In this document: piece after piece, positions 1-7,720 of the stretch
Layout: each line of letters starts with the position of its first letter
Position numbering within the stretch: position 1 is the stretch's first letter
From: Vibrio lentus
GTDB lineage: Bacteria > Pseudomonadota > Gammaproteobacteria > Enterobacterales > Vibrionaceae
NCBI RefSeq assembly: GCF_002875945.1
Contig: NZ_MCZK01000185.1
Location: 1-32,916 of the forward strand
DNA: 32,916 nucleotides
Reading direction: 5' to 3'
Notes under the pieces: generated by a model
Databases searched by the model: none
What the model was told of the DNA's origin: nothing
What the model saw: the letters and a program-made list of their open reading frames with translations, nothing else
Translations under genes and position numbers: made by a program

Positions 1-181
1 TTTTACTTGACCACTTCAGGCTTCATTCGTGTGGTTTTACTCTTTGTCATTAGGCGCTGCGAAGCTAGGCCCAACGCTATCTAAACCGAAGGTTAAGAAA
101 GGCATTGATATCGCAGTAGCGACCATGATGTTTGCCATTGCACTTGTGCTCGCTAATGGGCTAATTGAACAGTATTGGTAA
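1..181 (+). CDS. argO: ArgO-like arginine exporter, 3' end only, possibly interrupted
   Basis: Seen: the frame ending in the TAA at 179-181 encodes a hydrophobic LysE/ArgO-type C-terminus (ASFVWFYSLSLGAAKLGP, then a last helix with IAVATMMFAIALVLANG). Known: ArgO is an inner-membrane exporter of arginine and canavanine, and its gene lies directly upstream of mscS in E. coli, as here. Odd: this frame has a TGA at 8-10. The neighbouring frame reads FYLTTSG just before, which resembles the ArgO sequence expected at that point, so there may be a one-base shift near 20-23. The gene continues beyond the window, so a sequencing error cannot be separated from a real pseudogene. Family assignment is good; intactness is uncertain. 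Confidence 0.6.
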
Positions 182-210
182 GGCCGATCGAGCTACGTAC
201 AACCAACAAA

Positions 211-240
211 AAAGGCGGATAACCTAAGTTATCCGCCTTT
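211..240. terminator. Bidirectional intrinsic terminator between argO and mscS
   Basis: A perfect 13-bp inverted repeat (aaaggcggataac, loop ctaa, then its complement) lies between two convergent genes. A-rich and T-rich flanks on each side suit termination of argO on plus and mscS on minus. Confidence 0.85.
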
Positions 241-278
241 CCTTATAAAAGCTTATAGCTATAAAAACTAACTAGAAA

Positions 279-1145
279 TTAAGCTTCTACTTTATTCATG
301 TGTACATCCACTTGCGGGAATGGGATTTCGATACCTTCATTATCCAAGCCTTCTTTGATTGCTTGCATCAGGTCGAAGTAAACATTCCAGTACTCTGCAG
401 TGCTAACCCATGGACGAACGACAAAATTAACTGAAGAATCCGCTAGTGTGTGAACACCAACTTGAACACCAGGCTCTTTCAGTACACGCTCATCAGATTC
501 ACAGATCTTAGTCAGTAGCGCTTTTGTCTTTTGAAGATCGGCGTTGTAAGAAACACCAATCATTAGATCAATACGACGCGTATCATGACGAGAGTAGTTC
601 GTGATTGGGCTACCAATAACGCTACCGTTCGGCACTACTACCATCTTGTTGTCTGGCGTTGTTAGAACTGTTTGGAAGATTTGAATTGAATCAACCGAAC
701 CTGCCACACCACCAATTTCCACGTAGTCACCAGACTTGAATGGACGGAATGCAACGATAAGTACGCCAGCTGCAAAGTTAGATAGTGAACCTTGTAGCGC
801 TAGGCCTACCGCTAAACCAGCCGCACCAATAACAGCAACCACAGATGCAGTTTGAACGCCTAAACGACCAAGTGCAGCAATTAAAACAATAACAAACAAC
901 AAGTAACGAACTAAACCATGGACGAACTCCACAACTGCTCTGTCCATTTTCTTCTTCTGAAGAACCTTAGACACGCTATTCGCTACTGCTTTAACAATAA
1001 GGTTACCAATAAATAGAATTATCAGTGCTGAGATAATGTTTACACCGTATTGAATAAACAGATCTGAGTTATTTGTTAACCACTGCTCTGCGTGAGACAA
1101 ACCATCCACAATTGGAGTCTCAAGCGCTGTCGAACTATCAGCCAT
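279..1145 (-). CDS. mscS: Small-conductance mechanosensitive channel MscS
   Basis: An inner-membrane channel that opens under membrane tension and releases solutes during hypo-osmotic shock; the family forms a homoheptamer. Seen: 288 residues (E. coli 286), with an N-terminal helix around 30-55, a second around 75-93, and the glycine/alanine-rich pore helix TM3 (GAAGLAVGLALQGSLSN) near 107-123. The cytoplasmic beta domain follows. Start choice: the first ATG at 1154 has the AGAGG box directly against it, while the ATG at 1145 has the same box nine bases upstream, so 1145 is preferred. The gene is followed by its terminator at 211-240. Its upstream region holds two inverted repeats (1221-1299) that could affect expression. 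Confidence 0.95.
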   Translation of the reverse strand: MADSSTALETPIVDGLSHAEQWLTNNSDLFIQYGVNIISALIILFIGNLIVKAVANSVSKVLQKKKMDRAVVEFVHGLVRYLLFVIVLIAALGRLGVQTASVVAVIGAAGLAVGLALQGSLSNFAAGVLIVAFRPFKSGDYVEIGGVAGSVDSIQIFQTVLTTPDNKMVVVPNGSVIGSPITNYSRHDTRRIDLMIGVSYNADLQKTKALLTKICESDERVLKEPGVQVGVHTLADSSVNFVVRPWVSTAEYWNVYFDLMQAIKEGLDNEGIEIPFPQVDVHMNKVEA

Positions 1146-1220
1146 AATGTGCATCCTCTATATAATATGCTATGAGCTAAACTGCCTTAAGCCAAACTTA
1201 CCCAACAACAAAATAAACCG

Positions 1221-1299
1221 TTTAATTTACGTTAAGTCGTTGTGTTAAAAGTAAATTAAAGCCAAGTCCTTTTTATAAACTGAACCAAGTTCAGTTTTT
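1221..1299. other. Two adjacent inverted repeats in the mscS upstream region (1146-1464)
   Basis: The 320-base gap upstream of mscS has no ORF. It contains a perfect 10-bp inverted repeat (1221-1230 with 1251-1260, 20-base loop). After it comes a perfect 9-bp inverted repeat (1277-1285 with 1289-1297, loop CAA) that runs into five Ts on the plus strand. The second looks like a plus-strand intrinsic terminator although no plus-strand gene precedes it. It could be the end of a small RNA, an mscS leader structure, or operator sites. A TATAAT on plus at 1161-1166 lacks a good -35 box. Confidence 0.4.
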
Positions 1300-1464
1300 C
1301 GGCACGATATCCTATCTTTGACAGATTGCAAAGTCATATTTATGTAAGCTTTTGAATTAATAAAACTTACCAATAAACACAAATACCGATAACTAAAAGA
1401 CTACGAAATTTATTCACCGCACGCTAGGTTTTTCACATATTTAATACAAGTTTTTATCAGACAT

Positions 1465-1493
1465 AAAAAAACCCGCTCAATGAGCGGGTTTTT
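1465..1493 (-). terminator. Intrinsic terminator of fbaA
   Basis: A GC-rich stem (aacccgctca with tgagcgggtt) is followed on the minus strand by a run of Ts, 30 bases beyond the fbaA stop codon. Confidence 0.85.
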
Positions 1494-1522
1494 AAAACTT
1501 AAAAAGTACTTAATTCAAAGAA

Positions 1523-2599
1523 TTACAGTACGTCTACAGCGTTAAGGTCAGCGAATGCTTTCTCAAGACGAGTAACCATTGAAGACTGACCAGCACGTAG
1601 CCATACGCGTGGATCGTAGAACTTCTTATTTGGAGCAGCTTCGCCAGTTGGGTTACCGATTTGACCTTGTAGGAAATCACGGTTCTCAGCTTCGTAAGTA
1701 CGAACGCCATCCCATGAAGCCCACTGAGTATCAGTATCGATGTTCATTTTGATAACGCCGTAACCGATAGACTCTTGGATTTCAGCTTCTGAAGAACCTG
1801 AACCACCGTGGAATACGAAGTTAAGAGCGTCAGCTGCAATGCCAAACTTCTCAGCACAGTATGCTTGAGAGTCACGCAGGATAGTTGGAGTAAGTACAAC
1901 GTTACCAGCTTGGTAAACACCGTGTACGTTACCGAAAGAAGCTGCGATAGTGAAACGTGGGCTAACTGCGTTTAGTTTCTCGTATGCGTATGCAACATCT
2001 TCAGGAGAAGTGTAAAGCTCAGATGCGTCCATATCAGAGTTATCAACGCCGTCTTCTTCACCACCAGTACAACCAAGTTCGATCTCGATTGTCATGTTTA
2101 GTTTAGCCATGCGAGCTAGGTAAGCTGCACATGTTTCGATGTTCTCTTCTAGAGACTCTTCAGAAAGGTCTAGCATGTGAGAAGAGAATAGTGGCTTACC
2201 AGTTTGTGCGAAGAACTCTTCACCAGCGTCTAGTAGACCGTCGATCCATGGAAGAAGTTTCTTAGCAGCGTGGTCAGTATGAAGAATAACTGGAACACCG
2301 TAAGATTCTGCTACTGCGTGAACGTATTTTGCACCAGCTACAGCGCCAAGAATTTGTGCGCCTTGACCTTCAAGTTTAACGCCTTTGCCAGCGAAGAAAC
2401 CAGCACCGCCGTTAGAGAACTGAACAACAACTGGAGCTTTTGCTTTAGCAGCAGCTTCAAGAACAGCGTTGATAGTATCAGTGTTGATTACGTTTACTGC
2501 AGGAAGAGCAAATTTGTTTGCTTTTGCTACTTCAAATACTTTCTGTACGTCATCGCCAGAAATCACACCAGGTTTTACAAAATCGAAGATCTTAGACAT
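1523..2599 (-). CDS. fbaA: Class II fructose-bisphosphate aldolase
   Basis: Cleaves fructose 1,6-bisphosphate to dihydroxyacetone phosphate and glyceraldehyde 3-phosphate, and runs in reverse in gluconeogenesis; cytosolic, zinc dependent. Seen: 358 residues (E. coli 359) and near-identical over the full length. The catalytic Asp109 and zinc ligands His110, Glu174, His226 and His264 all occur at the positions known from E. coli FbaA (HTDH, IEIE, NVHG, FVFHGG). The start is supported by AGGA eight bases upstream. It lies downstream of pgk but is separated from it by a terminator and a candidate promoter of its own, so it may be read both from its own promoter and by read-through. A LacI-type palindrome lies in its leader. 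Confidence 0.98.
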   Translation of the reverse strand: MSKIFDFVKPGVISGDDVQKVFEVAKANKFALPAVNVINTDTINAVLEAAAKAKAPVVVQFSNGGAGFFAGKGVKLEGQGAQILGAVAGAKYVHAVAESYGVPVILHTDHAAKKLLPWIDGLLDAGEEFFAQTGKPLFSSHMLDLSEESLEENIETCAAYLARMAKLNMTIEIELGCTGGEEDGVDNSDMDASELYTSPEDVAYAYEKLNAVSPRFTIAASFGNVHGVYQAGNVVLTPTILRDSQAYCAEKFGIAADALNFVFHGGSGSSEAEIQESIGYGVIKMNIDTDTQWASWDGVRTYEAENRDFLQGQIGNPTGEAAPNKKFYDPRVWLRAGQSSMVTRLEKAFADLNAVDVL

Positions 2600-2657
2600 G
2601 GAAATAGTCCTATTTATTCTATCGTTTTAAGATTAAAAAACTTAAGTTTAAAAATTT

Positions 2658-2713
2658 GCAATCGTTTGCTCACAACTTATGCCATTCTAGCAAAAAAGTG
2701 TGATATGCAGCAA
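2658..2713 (-). promoter_or_regulatory. Candidate fbaA promoter with PurR/LacI-type operator
   Basis: On the minus strand, TTGCTG (2708-2713) and TAGAAT (2684-2689) are 18 bases apart, a plausible sigma-70 pair. Just downstream, 2658-2669 on plus reads GCAATCGTTTGC, close to the GCAA-N-CG-N-TTGC core bound by PurR and related LacI-family proteins. A weaker half-match, GCAAACGTT, overlaps the upstream side at 2710. Visual motif match only. Confidence 0.35.
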
Positions 2714-2719
2714 ACGTTA

Positions 2720-2745
2720 AAAGGCGAGATTCACATCTCGCCTTT
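2720..2745 (-). terminator. Intrinsic terminator of pgk
   Basis: A perfect 11-bp stem (aaaggcgagat, loop tcac) lies 9 bases beyond the pgk stop codon. The minus-strand T run is short, so some read-through into fbaA is possible. Confidence 0.75.
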
Positions 2746-2754
2746 CTAAATCAA

Positions 2755-3918
2755 TTATGCTTTAGCACGCTCTTCAAGCATTGCTACTGCAGGAAGTACT
2801 TTACCTTCAACAAACTCAAGGAAAGCGCCACCGCCAGTAGAGATGTAAGAAACATCTGCTTTGATACCGAACTTGTCGATAGCTGCTAGCGTGTCACCAC
2901 CGCCTGCTACTGAGAAACCTTCAGAGTCAGCGATTGCTTTAGAGATGCCAGCAGTACCCGCTTCGAAGTTTTTGAATTCGAATACGCCTACAGGGCCGTT
3001 CCAAAGAATTGTTTTTGCGTTGCCGATGATTTCAGCTAGAGCTGCAGTTGAATCTGGGCCAAGGTCGAAGATCATGTCGTCGTCTTGAACTTCAGAAACG
3101 TGCTTGATTTCAGCTTCTGCGTTTTCGTCGAATGCTTTAGCACATGCAACGTCAGTCGCTACTGGGATAGCACACTCTTTCATTAGCTTCTTAGCAGTTT
3201 CAACTAGATCAGCTTCGTATAGAGACTTACCTACGTTGTGGCCTTCAGCAGCGATGAACGTGTTCGCGATACCACCACCAACAACAAGTTGGTCAGCGAT
3301 TTTAGAAAGAGATTCTAGAACAGTTAGTTTAGTAGAAACTTTAGAACCACCAACGATAGCCACTAGTGGGCGAGCTGGGTTGTCCATTGCTTTACCGAGC
3401 GCTTCAAGCTCAGCAGCTAGAAGAGGACCAGCACATGCTACAGGAGCGTAAGTACCAACGCCGTGAGTAGAAGCTTGAGCACGGTGAGCTGTACCGAATG
3501 CGTCCATCACGAAGATGTCACATAGTGCAGCGTATTGCTTAGAAAGTGCTTCTTCGTTCTTCTTCTCGCCTTTGTTAAAGCGAACGTTTTCAAGAACAGT
3601 TAGTTCGCCAGCGTTTAGCTCTAGGCCATTTACGTAATCTTTCGCTAGCTTAACTTCGCAGTCTAGTGCGTCGTTTAGGTAGTTAACTACAGGAGCTAGA
3701 GAGAACTCTTCGTTGTATTCGCCTTCAGTAGGACGACCAAGGTGAGAAGTAACCATAACTTTTGCGCCAGCTTCTAGGCAAAGTTTGATAGTTGGTAGAG
3801 ATGCTAGGATACGTGCATCTGAAGTTACTTTACCGTCTTTTACTGGTACGTTTAGGTCAGCACGGATAAATACGCGTTTACCTGCAAGTTCCAGGTCAGT
3901 CATCTTGATCACAGACAT
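2755..3918 (-). CDS. pgk: Phosphoglycerate kinase
   Basis: Transfers phosphate from 1,3-bisphosphoglycerate to ADP (glycolysis) and works in reverse in gluconeogenesis; monomeric cytosolic enzyme. Seen: 387 residues from MSVIKMTDL, the same length as E. coli Pgk, with the N-terminal RADLNVP motif, the TSHLGRP loop, the GGSKVSTKL loop and the C-terminal GGGDTLAAI nucleotide-binding motif. A longer reading to 3933 adds five residues, but AGAGGAC sits five to six bases before the ATG at 3918, so 3918 is taken as the start. It lies between epd and fbaA in the standard gammaproteobacterial order epd-pgk-fbaA. Confidence 0.98.
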   Translation of the reverse strand: MSVIKMTDLELAGKRVFIRADLNVPVKDGKVTSDARILASLPTIKLCLEAGAKVMVTSHLGRPTEGEYNEEFSLAPVVNYLNDALDCEVKLAKDYVNGLELNAGELTVLENVRFNKGEKKNEEALSKQYAALCDIFVMDAFGTAHRAQASTHGVGTYAPVACAGPLLAAELEALGKAMDNPARPLVAIVGGSKVSTKLTVLESLSKIADQLVVGGGIANTFIAAEGHNVGKSLYEADLVETAKKLMKECAIPVATDVACAKAFDENAEAEIKHVSEVQDDDMIFDLGPDSTAALAEIIGNAKTILWNGPVGVFEFKNFEAGTAGISKAIADSEGFSVAGGGDTLAAIDKFGIKADVSYISTGGGAFLEFVEGKVLPAVAMLEERAKA

Positions 3919-4084
3919 GATTTGTCCTCTCAAATTTAAATAAAAATAAAGTTTTTGAAACTCAGCAACCCTGCTAAGCCTATAAATTATTCAACTGGTA
4001 ATTCTTTAACTACTAGTAATATGTGGACACTTAGCATTTAATTCAAGCTAAAAAATAAATAATCCACACATTTGCTTCTAGGTC

Positions 4085-5134
4085 TTACTTCTTGCCTTCA
4101 GAAGCTTCCATTGCAAGAACCGTATCCAGCATTCGGTTTGCAAAGCCCCATTCATTGTCGCACCACACCAGCATTTTCACTAAGTGGCCGTTGCTCACTC
4201 GAGTTTGTGAACCATCAACAATTGCGCTATGGGGATCGTGATTAAAATCGATGGAAACGAGCGGCGCTTCAGTATAGTCAACTATATTGTGTAATGTACA
4301 CTGGGATGCATTAACAATGGTTTGATTTACGTCATTAACTTTCACATTTGCATTAATTGTGACACTTAAATCCATCGCAGTGACGTTTACCGTTGGCACA
4401 CGCACAGATATCGCTTCAAATTTGTTAGAAAATTTCGGGAAGATTCTTTCAATACCTTTATGCAATTTGGTATCGACAGGAATGATTGATTGGCTTGCTG
4501 CTCGAGTTCGACGAAGGTCGCTGTGGTACGCATCGATCACTTGCTGGTCATTCATAGAAGAGTGAATGGTCGTAATCGTGCCGGACTCAATACCAAAGGC
4601 GTCATCAAGCACCTTGATGATAGGGACAATACAGTTAGTCGTGCATGAACCGTTGGAAACGATTCGATGGTCAGCTGTGATCGTGTCGTGATTCACACCG
4701 TAAATAATGGTGTTATCCAGATCGTTAGCACCAGGATGTGAAAACAGCACCTTTTTCGCCCCCGCAGCAATGTGCGCTAGGCCGTCATCACGGCAACCGT
4801 AAACGCCAGTACAATCGAGAACAATATCAACCTCGAGGTCACGCCAAGGCAACAACTCAATATCAGCAAGATGTAAGATACGAATCGTATCGAACTCTCC
4901 TTTATCTTCAGCACCAATACCATGATGAACATAGATGTGCTCTTGATCGTTAGAGATTTTCTTGCCGAAGCGGCCGTGACTGGTGTCGTATTGCAATAGG
5001 TGAGCCATAGCGTCAGGCTGAGCAAGCTCATTGACAGCTACTACTTTGATTTGTTGGCTTTTGCCACTTTCATAGACAGCGCGCAATACATTACGCCCTA
5101 TTCGTCCAAATCCGTTTATCGCGACTTTTAGCAT
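4085..5134 (-). CDS. epd: D-erythrose-4-phosphate dehydrogenase
   Basis: Oxidises erythrose 4-phosphate to 4-phosphoerythronate with NAD, the first step of the DXP-dependent pyridoxal phosphate pathway; a paralogue of GapA. Seen: N-terminal Rossmann motif NGFGRIGRNV, catalytic cysteine in SNGSCTTNC (Cys164 from this start), the RRTRAAS phosphate-binding segment, and the C-terminal WCDNEWGFANRM. The DCTGVYG segment and the overall sequence follow E. coli Epd rather than GapA. Start: MLKVAINGF aligns with E. coli; an in-frame ATG four codons upstream (5146) is possible, and neither has a strong ribosome site. Substrate links it to tkt upstream. The gap to pgk (about 166 bases) shows no clear terminator, so co-transcription with pgk is likely. 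Confidence 0.95.
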   Translation of the reverse strand: MLKVAINGFGRIGRNVLRAVYESGKSQQIKVVAVNELAQPDAMAHLLQYDTSHGRFGKKISNDQEHIYVHHGIGAEDKGEFDTIRILHLADIELLPWRDLEVDIVLDCTGVYGCRDDGLAHIAAGAKKVLFSHPGANDLDNTIIYGVNHDTITADHRIVSNGSCTTNCIVPIIKVLDDAFGIESGTITTIHSSMNDQQVIDAYHSDLRRTRAASQSIIPVDTKLHKGIERIFPKFSNKFEAISVRVPTVNVTAMDLSVTINANVKVNDVNQTIVNASQCTLHNIVDYTEAPLVSIDFNHDPHSAIVDGSQTRVSNGHLVKMLVWCDNEWGFANRMLDTVLAMEASEGKK

Positions 5135-5282
5135 AGTTCCGTACATCTAACCAAAATTTCGTGCAACAGATGATAACTGAATCCTACCCAAAAGGCATTA
5201 CTTGAATAACTCAGCTTGTTCATGACAGATTGATCTGCTGCTTATAAAGATGAGTCTAGGAGAAAACAAATCCTAGATACAA

Positions 5283-5309
5283 AAAAACCGAGCTTAGCGC
5301 TCGGTTTTT
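5283..5309 (-). terminator. Intrinsic terminator of tkt
   Basis: An 11-bp stem (aaaaaccgagc with gctcggttttt, five-base loop) lies 40 bases beyond the tkt stop, with seven As on plus giving a minus-strand T run. It separates tkt from epd. Confidence 0.85.
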
Positions 5310-5348
5310 CTTTCACTTCACTGTTGGCACAAGGCCATCAGTTAATGA

Positions 5349-7343
5349 TTAAGCAAGAAGTTCTTTCGCTGTGTTTACTACGTTTTCAGTAGTGAAACCG
5401 AACATCTTGAATAGCTCGCCTGCTGGTGCAGATTCGCCGAACGTTGTCATACCGATGATCTTGCCACCGAAGCCAACGTACTTGTACCAGAAGTCAGCGA
5501 TGCCAGCTTCTACTGCGATACGTGCTGTAACGTCAGATGGAAGTACAGACTCACGGTACTGCGCGTCTTGCTTGTCGAATGCGTCAGTTGCAGGCATAGA
5601 AACTACGCGTACTTTCTTGCCTTCAGCTGTTAATTCAGCAGCAGCGCTAACCGCTAGCTCAACTTCAGAACCCGTCGCGATAAGGATAAGCTCAGGCTTG
5701 CCTTCGCAATCTTTCAGGATGTAACCACCCTTAGCGATGTTAGCTACTTGCTCAGCGTCACGATCTTGTTGTGCTAGGTTTTGACGAGAGAAGATAAGCG
5801 CAGAAGGACCATCTTTGCGTTCGATTGCCAGTTTCCAAGCAACAGCAGACTCAACTTGGTCACATGGACGCCATGTGCTCATGTTTGGAGTTAGACGTAG
5901 AGATGCGATTTGCTCAACCGGTTGGTGAGTAGGACCATCTTCGCCTAGGCCGATAGAATCGTGCGTGTAAACTTGGATGTTCTGAATTTTCATCAGAGCA
6001 GCCATACGCATAGCGTTACGCGCGTATTCCATGAACATTAGGAACGTTGCGCCGTATGGTACGAAACCACCGTGCAGAGCGATACCGTTCATGATCGCAG
6101 TCATACCGAACTCACGCACACCGTAGTGGATGTAGTTACCAGAGAAGTCAGTTGCTTCAAGAGACTTAGAACCAGACCACATAGTTAGGTTAGAAGGCGC
6201 AAGGTCAGCAGAGCCGCCCATGAATTCAGGTAGCATAGCACCGAACGCTTCTAAAGCATTTTGAGATGCCTTACGTGATGCGATGTTTGCTGGGTTAGCT
6301 TGAAGATCAGCAATGATTGCGTTTGCTTTCTCTTCCCATTCAGCTGGAAGCTCGCCGTTAGTACGACGTTTAAATTCTGCTGCTAGCTCTGGGTGAGCGG
6401 CTGCGTATGCGTCAAACTTAGCATTCCAAGCTGCTTCTTTCGCTGCGCCTGCTTCTTTCGCATTCCACTCAGCTGCGATATCAGCTGGAATTTCGAAAGG
6501 ACCGTGTTCCCAACCAAGTGCCGCTTTAGTTGCTGTGATTTCATCAGCGCCTAGTGGAGCACCGTGACAGTCGTGCGTACCCGCTTTGTTTGGAGAACCA
6601 AAACCGATGATAGTTTTAGTACAGATAAGTGTTGGACGAGGATCCGCTTTAGCCGCTTCAATAGCCGCGTTGATAGCGTCAGCATCGTGACCATCAACAG
6701 CAGGGATTACGTGCCAGCCGTATGCTTCAAAACGCTTGGGAGTATCGTCAGAGAACCAACCTTCCACTTCGCCATCGATAGAGATGCCGTTGTCATCCCA
6801 GAAAGCAACCAGCTTACCAAGACCTAGCGTACCCGCTAGAGAACATGCTTCGTGAGAGATACCTTCCATCAGACAACCATCACCCATAAATGCATAAGTG
6901 AAGTGGTCTACGATGTCGTGGCCTTCTTTATTGAACTGTGCAGCCAATGCTTTCTCAGCCATCGCCATACCAACAGCGTTAGTGATGCCTTGACCTAGAG
7001 GACCAGTAGTCGTTTCGATACCAGGAGCGTAACCGTACTCTGGGTGACCAGGCGTCTTAGAGTGCAGTTGACGGAAGTTCTTAAGGTCTTCAATTGAAAG
7101 CTCGTAACCTGCAAGATGAAGCAGAGAGTAAATCAACATTGAACCATGGCCGTTAGACAGAATAAAACGGTCGCGGTCAGCCCACTCTGGGTTTGCTGGG
7201 TTGTGGTTCAAGTGACCACGCCAAAGAACTTCAGCGATGTCAGCCATACCCATAGGTGCGCCAGGGTGGCCTGAATTTGCTTGTTGAACGCCATCCATGC
7301 TAAGTGCGCGAATTGCATTGGCTAGATCTTTACGAGAAGGCAT
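5349..7343 (-). CDS. tkt: Transketolase
   Basis: Moves two-carbon units between sugar phosphates in the non-oxidative pentose phosphate pathway and makes erythrose 4-phosphate, the substrate of Epd next door. Thiamine diphosphate and a divalent metal are cofactors. Seen: 664 residues (E. coli TktA 663), His26, His66 and His100 in the active-site positions, and the ThDP motif beginning GDGCLMEG at 154 and closing near WDDN at 182-185. The pyrimidine domain carries REFGM and the C-terminal domain follows. Start: CAGGAG lies five bases before the ATG at 7343; a longer frame to 7361 is less likely. It is divergent from metK across a 377-base region. Confidence 0.97.
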   Translation of the reverse strand: MPSRKDLANAIRALSMDGVQQANSGHPGAPMGMADIAEVLWRGHLNHNPANPEWADRDRFILSNGHGSMLIYSLLHLAGYELSIEDLKNFRQLHSKTPGHPEYGYAPGIETTTGPLGQGITNAVGMAMAEKALAAQFNKEGHDIVDHFTYAFMGDGCLMEGISHEACSLAGTLGLGKLVAFWDDNGISIDGEVEGWFSDDTPKRFEAYGWHVIPAVDGHDADAINAAIEAAKADPRPTLICTKTIIGFGSPNKAGTHDCHGAPLGADEITATKAALGWEHGPFEIPADIAAEWNAKEAGAAKEAAWNAKFDAYAAAHPELAAEFKRRTNGELPAEWEEKANAIIADLQANPANIASRKASQNALEAFGAMLPEFMGGSADLAPSNLTMWSGSKSLEATDFSGNYIHYGVREFGMTAIMNGIALHGGFVPYGATFLMFMEYARNAMRMAALMKIQNIQVYTHDSIGLGEDGPTHQPVEQIASLRLTPNMSTWRPCDQVESAVAWKLAIERKDGPSALIFSRQNLAQQDRDAEQVANIAKGGYILKDCEGKPELILIATGSEVELAVSAAAELTAEGKKVRVVSMPATDAFDKQDAQYRESVLPSDVTARIAVEAGIADFWYKYVGFGGKIIGMTTFGESAPAGELFKMFGFTTENVVNTAKELLA

Positions 7344-7440
7344 GTCTGCTCCTGAGTACATAAGCGATTTAAAAAAGAGATTGATGCTAAAATTTTCATT
7401 TTTATTAGCGCGGGTATTCTCTCAAACGACTTTAGCGACT

Positions 7441-7537
7441 GCAAACGTTTTACTGGCATTTTAACGGTCATTTTTCGCAATTTTCGAACATTTACATCAC
7501 TTAGGAATGCCTTATCTCGACCGATACGCAAACGTTT
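7441..7537. promoter_or_regulatory. Two PurR/LacI-type half palindromes between tkt and metK
   Basis: The 10-mer GCAAACGTTT occurs at 7441-7450 and again at 7528-7537. The second is preceded by AC, so it matches the PurR consensus half ACGCAAACG well but lacks the distal GC. These are nearer the tkt side of the divergent region. Regulator identity is a guess from motif similarity. Confidence 0.3.
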
Positions 7538-7591
7538 AGTTATGACATATCATAAAAAAGAGCTTGTAATTCGACCGCTGGAATTTAGAAT

Positions 7592-7615
7592 AGCCGTCTA
7601 GATGTAGAAACACCT
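7592..7615 (+). promoter_or_regulatory. Candidate MetJ operator upstream of metK
   Basis: Three consecutive 8-mers in exact phase resemble the met box AGACGTCT: agccgtct (7/8), agatgtag (5/8) and aaacacct (5/8). MetJ binds tandem met boxes and represses metK in enterobacteria, with SAM as co-repressor. The position, about 105-130 bases before the metK start, fits a promoter-proximal operator. Not tested computationally. Confidence 0.5.
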
Positions 7616-7720
7616 ACAAAATATACTGTATTTAATGGCGGCGCTTCCTAGCTTGCGACGCCTGAAATTATTTGCATTTAACTATTTGCAACTAAAAACT
7701 AAACTAAAAGTGGAGCTCTC

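Noticed and set aside
7616..7720. SAM riboswitch before metK
   Set aside because: The leader is short, AT-rich and lacks the paired elements of known SAM aptamers; MetJ-like boxes explain control better.
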